A stretch of DNA of 64,000 bases, from the NCBI RefSeq assembly GCF_002895925.1, contig NZ_NWUO01000003.1, forward strand, positions 186,001 to 250,000, written 5' to 3'. Numbering within the stretch: position 1 is the stretch's first letter; every line of letters begins with the position of its first letter. The position numbers and the translations under genes were made by a program. The notes beneath the pieces are model-generated. The model was not told the DNA's origin. It did not search any database and saw only the letters and a list, made by a program, of their open reading frames with translations. Below, in pieces: positions 37,079 through 45,984 of the stretch. This DNA comes from Mixta theicola. Lineage in GTDB: Bacteria; Pseudomonadota; Gammaproteobacteria; Enterobacterales; Enterobacteriaceae.

Positions 37079-38110
37079 TTATCCCTGGTAAACCGGCAGC
37101 ACATTCAGGCGGCTCCAGGTGCGCTGAATATCCTCCAGCTCCACGCCCTGCGTCAGCATCGACAGCGTGCCATCCGTGATCAGAAACAGCCGACACTGGC
37201 GATCGTACAGCACATCAATGACGTTAATAAAACGCTGCTGAACGGCGGGCGATACCCTGGCTAACGGCGGCACATCTTCAATCAGCCACTGCGGGTATTG
37301 CTCGCAGAGCTGCAGATAATCCATCACCGCCGTCGGCGCTTCGCACAGCGCGCTGAAGGAAAAATGTAAAAACGCCTGAGCAGGCGAAAGCGTCTCCAGG
37401 GTGCGGTAGCCTACCTTGAGCGGCAGCGGCGACGCTACCGGAGCAGGCAACCCCAGCCGTTGCCGTTGCGCCAGCGTGGCGGAAACCAGCAGCCCGCCGT
37501 CGCTGAACGCCCCCTGGGCTGCATGGTTTAGCGTGCGGTAATCTTTCTCTCCCGTCAGCGCTATCACCTCCATCTGCTGCCTGATCAGCGCAATAGACGA
37601 GACAAAGCGCTGATGATACAGCGGGTTGGCCAGCAGCTTTTCCGGTGGCTGGTTTGAAGTGGCGATCAGCAAGACGCCGCGCTGAAACAGCTGTTCCAGC
37701 AGCGGTTTGATCAGCATCGCATCGCCAATATCGTGCAGATGAAATTCATCAAAGCAGAGCAGCTGACAGCGACCAATACTGGCCTCGATAGCCGCCTCAA
37801 CGCGGCTGCCGCGCGCAATAATCTGGTGCAGTTCGCGAAAAAAGAGGTGAAAATGTACGCGTTTTTTCTGCGCCAGCGGCGCCCAGTTAAAAAACGCATC
37901 GGCAATAAAGGATTTACCGCGTCCCGGCTCGCCCCAAATATACAGCCCGTGATGGCTCTGCGGAGCGCGCGTTAGCAGCGGCGCGATCAACGCATCCATA
38001 CGGGCAATAAGCTGCAGCTGTTGCTCATCCAAAACGATGTTTTTGTCTGCGGCCTGCTGCTGCATGACCTGTTGAAAAGCAGATGCCTTCTGCCGCCGTG
38101 CTTCAATCAT
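37079..38110 (-). CDS. ZapE/AFG1-like P-loop ATPase
   Basis: A 343-residue AFG1-family ATPase. Walker A is IWGEPGRGKSFIADAFF, Walker B is LLCFDEFHLHDIGDAM, sensor is LIATSNQPPEKL, and YHQRFVSSIALI and TWSRLNVLP follow the ZapE pattern. In E. coli ZapE joins the Z-ring and destabilises FtsZ polymers. This copy lies outside the usual zapE locus and may be a paralogue, so I give no symbol. I prefer the ATG at 38108-38110 (AGGGCAGCGAG upstream); the ORF could extend to 38191. Confidence 0.8.
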   Translation of the reverse strand: MIEARRQKASAFQQVMQQQAADKNIVLDEQQLQLIARMDALIAPLLTRAPQSHHGLYIWGEPGRGKSFIADAFFNWAPLAQKKRVHFHLFFRELHQIIARGSRVEAAIEASIGRCQLLCFDEFHLHDIGDAMLIKPLLEQLFQRGVLLIATSNQPPEKLLANPLYHQRFVSSIALIRQQMEVIALTGEKDYRTLNHAAQGAFSDGGLLVSATLAQRQRLGLPAPVASPLPLKVGYRTLETLSPAQAFLHFSFSALCEAPTAVMDYLQLCEQYPQWLIEDVPPLARVSPAVQQRFINVIDVLYDRQCRLFLITDGTLSMLTQGVELEDIQRTWSRLNVLPVYQG

Positions 38111-38847
38111 CTCGCTGCCCTGTAGGTTTATCCGTCCGCTATCATAGCCAGGGCCGTCGGCAATAGCAGCAAGGGTAAGGCAGTTGCGCACTGAAAAAGG
38201 TGAGCGTTAAGCAGCCACGGCCGGTTATATGGGCACTATTTGAAAAAGTGAGATAACAGTTCACACCGGGTTCGGAATTCAGCGGCAGCCTGTTTGGTAA
38301 ACATTACCGCAGCGCAAAAATTAACAGAAGAGACAAAAAAAGAGCGTATCCACTAATTACTGAGGAAAGCGCTACGGTATTTTTATTAATTTTATCTATT
38401 CAGCCGTTTAATGACTTAGCGCTCTTTTCTTTAATAAAGCAGCTGGAGCTGTCGCCGTGCCGCTTATGGCAAAAATAACATTAATTATATTAATCATTTC
38501 GACATGGCAAGAATAAGGAAATTCTTAACCTATCCGGTTAAATGTGCATTCCTTGCGCAACGGCCAGCGTTATCTATACTTAACTTTACCGATTTCTCTA
38601 CGAAATCATTTAACGATATAAATATAAACAAGCGTAACCGCGCTTAATTATTTATCGCTTTTTCACTTTAACAGGGCCCCCCTACCTCTGCTGTTGCTTA
38701 TCACTGTGAATACGATGCGCTCATCAGGCAGGCTTTTTTAATGGCTTGCCAAACCTGAGCAGCTTTGGCCGTTGTTTTTTTGTCCTGATTCAGTGAATGC
38801 GGTTGTCAGCCTCTTTTTATGCTGGCAGAGCCACAGGAGGAATAATG
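38111..38847. other. Promoter gap upstream of the carbohydrate fusion gene
   Basis: About 650-740 bp, AT-rich at 38320-38690, with no supportable gene. A dyad around 38727-38755 (CAGGCAGGCTTTTTTAATGGCTTGCC) may be a leftward or rightward signal. The gap ends at the AGGAGG of the fusion gene. Confidence 0.45.
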
Positions 38848-41800
38848 ATGACAGCTTTTACCTCATTCTGGCAGGCAGGTTACGAAGGTGCGGATCATAT
38901 TAACCCGCACGGTACGCGGTTGGCGATGAATGAAACTAACGCTCACCTGACGCGGGTAACAGAAGATTATGCGGCGCTAAAGGCTTTCAATATTACGACG
39001 GTGCGCGAGAGCGTCGGCTGGCGGCTTATCGAGCGCGGCGGCGAATATGACTTCTCCTCGCTGGTTTCGCGTATCGAGGCGGCGCAGGAACATGATATTC
39101 AGATCTGCTGGACGCTCTGCCACTATGGCTGGCCGGAAGATCTCACTCTGTTTTCTGATGATTTTATTCCGCGTTTTGCCGCCTTTTGCGCCGCCGTTGT
39201 ACGTTTCCTTGCGCCTTATTCCACGCAGCCGCCGGTTTATTCGCCGATCAATGAAATCTCTTTTATGAGCTGGGGCGTTGCCGTTGGGCTGTTCCCCTGC
39301 GCTAACCTGCCGGAGCACGATCCCGCCGACGCCTGTAAACGCCAGCTGGTTAAGGCCACGCTGGCCGCCTGCGACGCTATCTGGCAGGTCGATAGTCGGG
39401 CGCGCATTCTGCACTGCGATCCAATAATCCATCTGGTTACTGAAGAGGATACGCCCGAAGCAAAGCGGCTGGCGCAGTCGCAGAGCCATGCGCAGTTTCA
39501 GACATGGGACATGCTGTGCGGCAGGCTGGCGCCGGAGCTGGGCGGCGCGCCGCGCTACCTCGATCTGATTGGCGCAAATTACTATCACGATAATCAGTGG
39601 GGAATTCCGTCGATGACGCGGCTGCACTGGCACCTGGGCGATCGACGGCGTAAGCCGCTGCATCAGATGCTGGCGGAGCTGCACCAGCGTTATCAGCGCC
39701 CGGTGCTGCTGTCTGAAACCAGCCACGTAGGCAGCGGACGCGGCGCCTGGATCGCGGAAGTCACCGCCCATGTTGCTCAGGCGCAGCTCGCTGGCGCTGA
39801 GCTGTGCGGGGTCTGCCTCTATCCCATTATTGACCGGCCGAGATGGGACGACCTGCTGGCCTGGCCGCGTAGCGGGCTGTGGGATCTTGACCACGACGGC
39901 CCCGACCCTTTTCTTCGCATCATCAACCCACCTTACGCCACGGCGCTGCGCCAGGCGCAACGTACTTTACAGAACTTTCAGTCGTTTATTGCTCCGGCAG
40001 CGGAGAATAAGGAGAATGGTATGCAGCAAAAAACTTTGATCGTTTTTAGCCATTTGCGTTGGGGTTTTGTTTTTCAGCGTCCGCAGCATTTGCTGTCTCG
40101 TCTGGCGCAGCATTATCGCGTGCTGTTTATTGAGGAGCCGATTCACGATACGGGATCGCCAACGCTGCATTATTCGCATCCCGCCCCCAACGTTACCGTG
40201 ATCCAGCCGCATACGCCGATCTCCGCTCCCGGCTTTCACGATGATCAAATCGCGACGCTGCAGCTGCTGCTAACGACGCTGGTTGATGAACAGGATCGGC
40301 CGATCGTGTGGTTTTATACGCCGATGGCGCTGCCGCTGCTCACGCCCTTTACGCCGTCGCTGGTGATTTATGACTGCATGGATGAGCTTTCCGCCTTTAA
40401 CCTGGCGCCGCGTCAGCTTCAGCAGCGCGAATCGGCGCTGCTGGCGCGCGCCGATCTGGTGTTTACCGGCGGCTCCAGCCTGTACGAGGCGAAAAAGAAT
40501 AAGCATCATGCTATCTACTGTTTCCCCAGCAGCGTGGACGCCGTTCATTTTGAACAGGCGCTGGATCGCAGCAACGGGCATCCGCAGCAGCAGGCGCTGC
40601 CGCAGCCGCGTCTTGGCTATTATGGCGTGATTGATGAACGTCTCGATCTGTCGCTGGTGGCCGCGCTGGCCGATGCGCACCCGGAATGGCAAATTGTAAT
40701 GGTAGGCCCGGTGGTGAAAATCGATCCGGCGACGCTGCCGCAGCGCGCCAATATCCACTGGCTGGGACAGCAGCCTTACGAGGCGCTGCCGCAGTTCCTT
40801 GCCGGCTGGGACGCATGCCTGATGCCCTTTGCCTTAAACGCCTCGACGCAGTTTATCAGCCCGACCAAAGTGCTGGAGTATATGGCGGCGCAGCTGCCCA
40901 TCGTCAGTACCGTCATTACCGATGTCGCGCGTCATTACGCTGAGCTGGTCGCTATCGCCTGGAGCCCTGAAGAGTTTGTTCACGCCTGTGAACGGGTGCT
41001 AACCATGAGCCCGGCGGATCGTGAGCAGATGACGCAGCGCATGCAGGCGGTAGTTGCTGCCACATCGTGGGATGCGGCGGCTGAGCAGATGCATTCGCTG
41101 ATGAAAAAAGGCACGGCCACAACGCGTACGCCCGTGCCGGAAGCCGCACCGCCGGTTATCGCCGATGAGGTACAGCAAATTACCCGCCGCCTGAAGCCGG
41201 TCGCCGAGCAGCTTACGACCATCCCCTGCCTGATTATCGGCGCCGGGCCAACCGGGCTGAGCGCGGGCTATCATTACGGTAAAGGCGCGGTGGTGCTGGA
41301 AAAAAATGCCACGCCGGGCGGCTGGTGCCGTTCGATTACGGACAAAGGTTTTACCTTCGATTACGCCGGACACATTATGTTTTCGCAGGACCCTTACGTG
41401 CTGAAAATGTATGAGATGCTGCTGGGCGATAACCTGCACTGGCAGTTGCGCGAAGCGTGGATTTATAACGACGGCATTTATACCCGCTACCCGTTCCAGG
41501 GTTCGCTACATGGTCTGCCTGCCGAGGTGATTAAAGAATGTATTCTTGGCGCGATCGAAGCGCGCTACGGCGTCAGCTGCGAAACGGCGGCGGCGTCAAA
41601 CGATACGCTGCCGGTCGTTAAGCGCCATGACTGCTGCGCCGACGGCACGGTGCCGGATGGCGACGTTTATGCCGATCCGCAACACCAGACGCAGCCGGAG
41701 AACTTCGAGCAGTTTATTTTCCGCACCTGGGGCCGGGGCATCGCCAGGCATTTCGCGCTGCCGTATAACCGAAAACTCTGGGCGCTGCCGCTAACGGAGA

Positions 41801-42654
41801 TGGAAACCTCCTGGCTGGGCGGACGCGTGCCGCTGCCGGATCTGGCGCAGATCATTGAGGGCGCGCTGGCGCCGCTGGAAAAACCGATGGGGCCGAACGC
41901 GCGCTTTGGCTATCCGCTAAAAGGAGGTTTCCAGGCGCTGATGCACGGTTTCCTGCCGCATTTGGCCTGCGATCTGGAGACCAACAGCATGCTGGCCGAG
42001 CTGCATCCTGAACAGCATATCGCCGTGCTGACGGACGGACGGCGCTATCGCTACGATCGGCTGATCAGCACCATGCCGCTGCCGCAGCTGATTGCGATGA
42101 TAGGCGATGAAGCGCCGCAGGAAATTCATGATGCGGTGGCAAAACTGCGCCATGTTTCCATTCGCTGCGTCAATATCGGCGTCGGGCGCGCTAACCTTAC
42201 CGAGAAGCACTGGATTTATTATCCCGGCGATACGCTGTTTCACCGCATTTTTGTGCAGGGCAACGCCAGCCCGCACTGTAATCCGCCCGGCGGCTGCGGC
42301 TTAACCTTTGAGATCAGCTATTCACCGGATAAGCCGCTGCCTGCAGAAGGCGATGCGTTAATCCAGCGCTGCATTCAGGAGTGTATCGCGGTTGGGATGA
42401 TCGCCGCCGACGACCCGATTATTACCGCCAATCAGGTCGATATTCCTTACGCCTACGTGGTGTACGATCATGCGCGCAAAGAGAGTATTGCGCTGATTCG
42501 CGACTGGCTGCTCCAGCAGGACATTTTGCTGTCGGGGCGCTACAGCGAGTGGGAATATTACAATTCCGATCACGCCTTCCTGGCCGGCAAGCGCGCGGCT
42601 GAATTTGTTAAAGAGCGCGCAGGCGCGCTGAAAGCTCAGGAAACCCGCTACTAA
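38848..42654 (+). CDS. Three-domain fusion: GH1-like hydrolase, glycosyltransferase, FAD-dependent mutase/oxidoreductase
   Basis: A protein of about 1268 residues. Residues 1-390 are a GH1-like barrel: SPINEISFMSWG carries a candidate acid/base Glu136 and LLSETSHVG a nucleophile-position Glu290. Residues about 392-770 are a glycosyltransferase-like domain (LIVFSHLRWGFVFQRPQHLL, VMVGPVVKIDP, SPTKVLEYMAAQLPIVST), typical of GT-B enzymes. Residues about 792-1268 are an FAD-binding domain with LIIGAGPTGLSAGYHYG and GGWCRSITDKGFTFDYAGH, like UDP-galactopyranose mutase or amine-oxidase relatives. AGGAGG precedes the start by 7 bp. It probably makes or modifies a surface glycan; substrate unknown. 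An internal ATG at 40021 has its own AAGGAG. Confidence 0.85.
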   Translation: MTAFTSFWQAGYEGADHINPHGTRLAMNETNAHLTRVTEDYAALKAFNITTVRESVGWRLIERGGEYDFSSLVSRIEAAQEHDIQICWTLCHYGWPEDLTLFSDDFIPRFAAFCAAVVRFLAPYSTQPPVYSPINEISFMSWGVAVGLFPCANLPEHDPADACKRQLVKATLAACDAIWQVDSRARILHCDPIIHLVTEEDTPEAKRLAQSQSHAQFQTWDMLCGRLAPELGGAPRYLDLIGANYYHDNQWGIPSMTRLHWHLGDRRRKPLHQMLAELHQRYQRPVLLSETSHVGSGRGAWIAEVTAHVAQAQLAGAELCGVCLYPIIDRPRWDDLLAWPRSGLWDLDHDGPDPFLRIINPPYATALRQAQRTLQNFQSFIAPAAENKENGMQQKTLIVFSHLRWGFVFQRPQHLLSRLAQHYRVLFIEEPIHDTGSPTLHYSHPAPNVTVIQPHTPISAPGFHDDQIATLQLLLTTLVDEQDRPIVWFYTPMALPLLTPFTPSLVIYDCMDELSAFNLAPRQLQQRESALLARADLVFTGGSSLYEAKKNKHHAIYCFPSSVDAVHFEQALDRSNGHPQQQALPQPRLGYYGVIDERLDLSLVAALADAHPEWQIVMVGPVVKIDPATLPQRANIHWLGQQPYEALPQFLAGWDACLMPFALNASTQFISPTKVLEYMAAQLPIVSTVITDVARHYAELVAIAWSPEEFVHACERVLTMSPADREQMTQRMQAVVAATSWDAAAEQMHSLMKKGTATTRTPVPEAAPPVIADEVQQITRRLKPVAEQLTTIPCLIIGAGPTGLSAGYHYGKGAVVLEKNATPGGWCRSITDKGFTFDYAGHIMFSQDPYVLKMYEMLLGDNLHWQLREAWIYNDGIYTRYPFQGSLHGLPAEVIKECILGAIEARYGVSCETAAASNDTLPVVKRHDCCADGTVPDGDVYADPQHQTQPENFEQFIFRTWGRGIARHFALPYNRKLWALPLTEMETSWLGGRVPLPDLAQIIEGALAPLEKPMGPNARFGYPLKGGFQALMHGFLPHLACDLETNSMLAELHPEQHIAVLTDGRRYRYDRLISTMPLPQLIAMIGDEAPQEIHDAVAKLRHVSIRCVNIGVGRANLTEKHWIYYPGDTLFHRIFVQGNASPHCNPPGGCGLTFEISYSPDKPLPAEGDALIQRCIQECIAVGMIAADDPIITANQVDIPYAYVVYDHARKESIALIRDWLLQQDILLSGRYSEWEYYNSDHAFLAGKRAAEFVKERAGALKAQETRY

Positions 42655-42661
42655 ACTTAAC

Positions 42662-42688
42662 CGGCATCGGACACCCTGTCCGATGCCG
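42662..42688 (+). terminator. Hairpin after the fusion gene
   Basis: CGGCATCGGACA / TGTCCGATGCCG, a perfect 12-bp stem with a 3-base loop, 7 bp past the stop. The following T content is modest (TCTCCCTGCTTTTC). Confidence 0.65.
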
Positions 42689-42808
42689 TCTCCCTGCTTT
42701 TCACTGCTGCTTGCCCATCCCATCTGGTCTACACTGGTTGACGCCGGTCGGCGCTTTCCGGCGCTTATAATCATAACCATGCCGGCAGCAATAAAATTAG
42801 GTGAAGCA

Positions 42809-43369
42809 ATGAAAATACGGTTTCTTTCCAGCAATGAGCTAAAGCTGGACGAAGTGCGTAAAATCCTTGAGCCCATTGGCGTGGAAGTTCTTCCCGTGTC
42901 CTGTCGGATTGAGGAAATACAAACGGAAGATGAAGTGGCGCTGGTACGCGACAAGCTTACCAAGGCCTTTTCTCTGATTGGACGACCGCTGTTTGTCGAG
43001 CATACCGGCCTTTATCTGGACGGGCTGAACGGCCTGCCCGCCGGGCTGACGCGGATTTTCTGGCATCGATTGAATGCCGATCGTTTTACCGCGCTGGTAC
43101 AGGCGCTGGACAGCCAGAACGCCACCGCAAAAACGGTACTGGGCTACTGCGACGGGCGCAAAATGTATCAATTTTCCGGCGAGGTGCGCGGTAAGATCGT
43201 CGCCCAGGCTGCGGGCCCGCGTGAATTTCTCTGGGACTGCATCTTTATGCCGGAAGGTCATACGCAAACTTTCGCCGAGATGGGCGATCTGAAGCATGAA
43301 ATTTCGATGCGGCGGCTGGCGCTGGATCATTTTGCCGCCTTTTTAAAAACCGCAAGGAACCTGTCATGA
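42809..43369 (+). CDS. HAM1/RdgB-like nucleotide pyrophosphatase homologue, divergent active site
   Basis: A 186-residue protein from the ATG at 42809. It aligns with HAM1/RdgB/ITPase, nearest the archaeal type: the nucleotide-binding start FLSSNELKLDEVRKIL, VLGYCDGRK, LWDCIFMPEGHTQTFAEM, and the closing HEISMRRLALDHF. The canonical catalytic motif (D/E)D-S-G-L is here VEHTGL: Glu64 is kept but the general-base Asp is His65, and SHR has become SMR. Active ITPase chemistry is therefore uncertain; it could bind rather than cleave nucleotides. It overlaps the SIR2-like gene by 4 bp, so the two proteins probably work together. The true housekeeping rdgB lies elsewhere. Confidence 0.8.
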   Translation: MKIRFLSSNELKLDEVRKILEPIGVEVLPVSCRIEEIQTEDEVALVRDKLTKAFSLIGRPLFVEHTGLYLDGLNGLPAGLTRIFWHRLNADRFTALVQALDSQNATAKTVLGYCDGRKMYQFSGEVRGKIVAQAAGPREFLWDCIFMPEGHTQTFAEMGDLKHEISMRRLALDHFAAFLKTARNLS

Positions 43370-44160
43370 AACCTGAACTGAAACGCGCCTATGATGCCGG
43401 AAAATTAATTTTATTCGCCGGGGCGGGGGTTTCACGTAATTTGGGTCTGCCGGAGTGGCATGAGTTAATCGCCCATCTTGCGCAGGAGCTGGGCTACGAT
43501 CCGAAAATTTTCAATACCTACGGCACGCACCTGTCGCTGGCGGAATATTACAAGCAGAAAAAAGGATCGCTGGGCCCGCTGCGCAGCTGGATGGATCGCG
43601 AGTGGCACCGTCCTGATATTGATGTGCGTTCCTCAGAAATTCACACCATGATCACCCAAGGCCATTTTTCCCGCATCTATACCACCAACTACGATCGTTG
43701 GCTGGAGATGGCGCACGATGCGCACAAGGTGCCCTATTATAAAGTGGCGAACGCCGCCGACCTGGTTTCGCTTAGCGAAAACCGTCGCCACATTATTAAG
43801 CTGCACGGCGATTTTGATGACGATACCTCTATCGTACTGGATGAAAGCAGCTATTTTGAACGCCTCTATTTTGATTCGCCGCTGGATATTAAGCTGACGC
43901 ACGATGTGATGGGCAATTCGGTGCTGTTTGTCGGCTACAGCATCAGCGATTTTAATATTCGTCTGCTGTTTTATCGCCTGACAAAAATGTGGGGCCGCAC
44001 CGGGCTGGCTTCCGCCCGCCCCACCTCTTATCTGTTTACCAACCGTAATAATCCGGTGGCAAAAGAGGTGCTGGGCCAGTGGGGCATTGAGATGATTGTT
44101 TCGGAAGAGGATGATCCGCGTAAAGCGCTGGGTGATTTTCTTGCCAGGCTGATCGCCTGA
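43366..44160 (+). CDS. SIR2-like protein (putative NAD-cleaving effector)
   Basis: A 264-residue SIR2_2-type protein. The NAD-binding start is LFAGAGVSRNLGLPEW (Gly-Ala-Gly at 19-21), followed by YTTNYDRWLE (Asn108), KLHGDFDDD (His147, the catalytic position) and VLFVGYSISDFNIRLLF. No zinc-binding cysteine module is present, unlike sirtuin deacylases. This form is common among anti-phage NADases (Thoeris ThsA, defence-associated sirtuins). The start overlaps the HAM1-like stop by 4 bp, indicating translational coupling. Depletion of NAD on infection is a reasonable hypothesis but rests on family resemblance and operon layout. Confidence 0.85.
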   Translation: MKPELKRAYDAGKLILFAGAGVSRNLGLPEWHELIAHLAQELGYDPKIFNTYGTHLSLAEYYKQKKGSLGPLRSWMDREWHRPDIDVRSSEIHTMITQGHFSRIYTTNYDRWLEMAHDAHKVPYYKVANAADLVSLSENRRHIIKLHGDFDDDTSIVLDESSYFERLYFDSPLDIKLTHDVMGNSVLFVGYSISDFNIRLLFYRLTKMWGRTGLASARPTSYLFTNRNNPVAKEVLGQWGIEMIVSEEDDPRKALGDFLARLIA

Positions 44161-44309
44161 GGCTTTGCGCCGCAGGCGATCCGTTGATGCGGGGCTGACG
44201 CTCAGGCACGCATCGCCGCCGCCAGTGCCGGGTCGGCTTCAGTACGCACCCGCACCGGAATAACGCCAGGATAGTTACGTTTTTTCTTTCTGTGTTACGG
44301 GTAGCGACA

Positions 44310-45827
44310 TTATTTCAGCTCCAGCCGTCGCGCCAGGCGATGCAAATTGCCCGCATCCATTTCCAGCAGCCGGGCGCAGGCGGCCCAGTTATTATTGCTG
44401 GCCTGCAGCGCCCGCAGAATATACTGACGCTGAAAATCCCGCGTGGCGTCCTGCAGGTTTTGCTGCGTCAGCGTCTCGGCCAGCGGCGTTACCTCCGCCA
44501 CTTCCGCCGCGTTATCCAGCGAGAAATGCTGCGGCATCAGCAAAATATCGCCGTTGCGGGCATCCGCCTGCGCAACGATGGTGGCGCGATAGATAGCATG
44601 TTCCAGCTCGCGGATATTGCCCGGCCAGCCGTAGCCGCTCAGCATGCTGCGCGCCGCCGCGCTCAGCGCAATATGCTGCAGGCCAAATTTCACCCGGCAT
44701 TTTTCACAGAAGTAACCGGCCAGCAAAATAATATCCTCGCCGCGCTCACGCAGCGCCGGCACCTGCAGCGGGAAAACGCTCAGACGATGATAAAGATCGG
44801 CACGGAAGCTGCCGTCCGCCACCGCCTGACGCAGATCGCGGTTGGTGGCTGCCAGTATGCGTACATCAACTTTCAGGTGACGATCTTCGCCGACGCGCTG
44901 CAAATCGCCATACTGCAGCACCCGTAGCAGCTTCGCCTGCAGCGTCAGCGGCAGTTCACCAATTTCATCCAGAAACAGCGTGCCGTTATCGGCCATTTCA
45001 AACTTGCCGGTACGATCGTGTACCGCACCGGTAAATGCCCCTTTGACGTGGCCGAACAGCTCGCTTTCCGCCACCGTTTCCGGCAGTGCCGCACAGTTCA
45101 GATAAATCAACGGGCTGGCCGCGCGCGCCGACTGGCGATGCAGCGCCTGCGCCACCAGCTCTTTCCCGACGCCGGTTTCGCCAGCGATCAGTACGTTAAG
45201 ATCGGTTGGCGCAACGACCGCAATCTCTTTTTTCAGCTGCTGCATCGGCGCCGACTCGCCAATCATTTCGCTGCTGTCGCTTTCACTTTGACGGCGATCG
45301 CTAAGCGTGAAGGCGTTGCCCGGCTGCTCCAGCTGCTCCAGCAGCAGCGCGTTGTTGAGGGAGCTACCGACCAGGCCCGCCACCACGCGCAGCTCTTCAT
45401 CGCTGTAATCGTCAAACTGGCTGGCATTCATGCCGTCCAGCGTCAACGCACCGATCAGGCTCTGCCCGGAAAACAGCGGCAACCCCACGCAGGCGTGAAC
45501 GTGCAGATCATGCCGATCGGGGATCAGCCCATCATAAGGATCGGGTAAATTGCTGTCGGCCGGAAAGCGCACCACGTCTCCGGCGCGGGCAATCGCCTCC
45601 AGGCGCGGATGCGCCTCAATTTTAAAACGTCTTCCCATTACATCCGGCGCCAGCCCTGCCGTCGCCAGCGGTCGAAAATGCTGCGCCTCATAGCGCAACA
45701 GCGCGGTGGCATCGCACTGCAGCAGGTGATGAATGCTGCCGATCATACGGTTAAAGCGATCGGAGCGGGAAAGCCCGTTCTGGATCTCAACCGCCAGCGC
45801 GGCCAGATCCTCAACTGATATTGTCAT
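44310..45827 (-). CDS. norR: Nitric oxide reductase transcription regulator NorR
   Basis: A 505-residue sigma-54 activator. The N-terminal GAF domain (about 1-180, binds NO at a mononuclear iron centre) precedes an AAA+ domain with [16 protein letters not shown] and the sigma-54 loop GAFTGA, then a Fis-type HTH ([21 protein letters not shown]). I used the ATG at 45825-45827 ([19 protein letters not shown]), giving E. coli-like length. It is divergent from norVW, which it activates; binding sites and a -24/-12 promoter are visible in the intergenic region. Confidence 0.95.
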   Translation of the reverse strand: MTISVEDLAALAVEIQNGLSRSDRFNRMIGSIHHLLQCDATALLRYEAQHFRPLATAGLAPDVMGRRFKIEAHPRLEAIARAGDVVRFPADSNLPDPYDGLIPDRHDLHVHACVGLPLFSGQSLIGALTLDGMNASQFDDYSDEELRVVAGLVGSSLNNALLLEQLEQPGNAFTLSDRRQSESDSSEMIGESAPMQQLKKEIAVVAPTDLNVLIAGETGVGKELVAQALHRQSARAASPLIYLNCAALPETVAESELFGHVKGAFTGAVHDRTGKFEMADNGTLFLDEIGELPLTLQAKLLRVLQYGDLQRVGEDRHLKVDVRILAATNRDLRQAVADGSFRADLYHRLSVFPLQVPALRERGEDIILLAGYFCEKCRVKFGLQHIALSAAARSMLSGYGWPGNIRELEHAIYRATIVAQADARNGDILLMPQHFSLDNAAEVAEVTPLAETLTQQNLQDATRDFQRQYILRALQASNNNWAACARLLEMDAGNLHRLARRLELK

Positions 45828-45830
45828 GCT

Positions 45831-45886
45831 GTCGTTTCCACAGTGCCATTGTCGAAAATACAATAGACCTCAACTGTCATTTTAAC
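45831..45886. promoter_or_regulatory. NorR enhancer sites (three GT-N7-AC)
   Basis: Three GT-N7-AC elements occur at 45831-45841 (GTCGTTTCCAC), 45851-45861 (GTCGAAAATAC) and 45876-45886 (GTCATTTTAAC). E. coli norVW also needs three NorR sites of this consensus. They lie 45-100 bp upstream of the sigma-54 promoter. The first overlaps the norR leader, which could allow autorepression. Confidence 0.65.
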
Positions 45887-45929
45887 AACCCATAAAAATA
45901 AAACTCTTAAAAATCAAATGAATAAAAGT

Positions 45930-45945
45930 TGGCACGCTGCGTGCA
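45930..45945 (+). promoter_or_regulatory. Sigma-54 (-24/-12) promoter of norVW
   Basis: TGGCACGCTGCGTGCA fits TGGCAC-N5-TTGCA with one mismatch in the -12 element. It lies about 40 bp upstream of norV and downstream of the NorR sites. Confidence 0.75.
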
Positions 45946-45984
45946 ATAAGAGAAGTAACTTTATGAACCTGTTGAGGAACCAAG

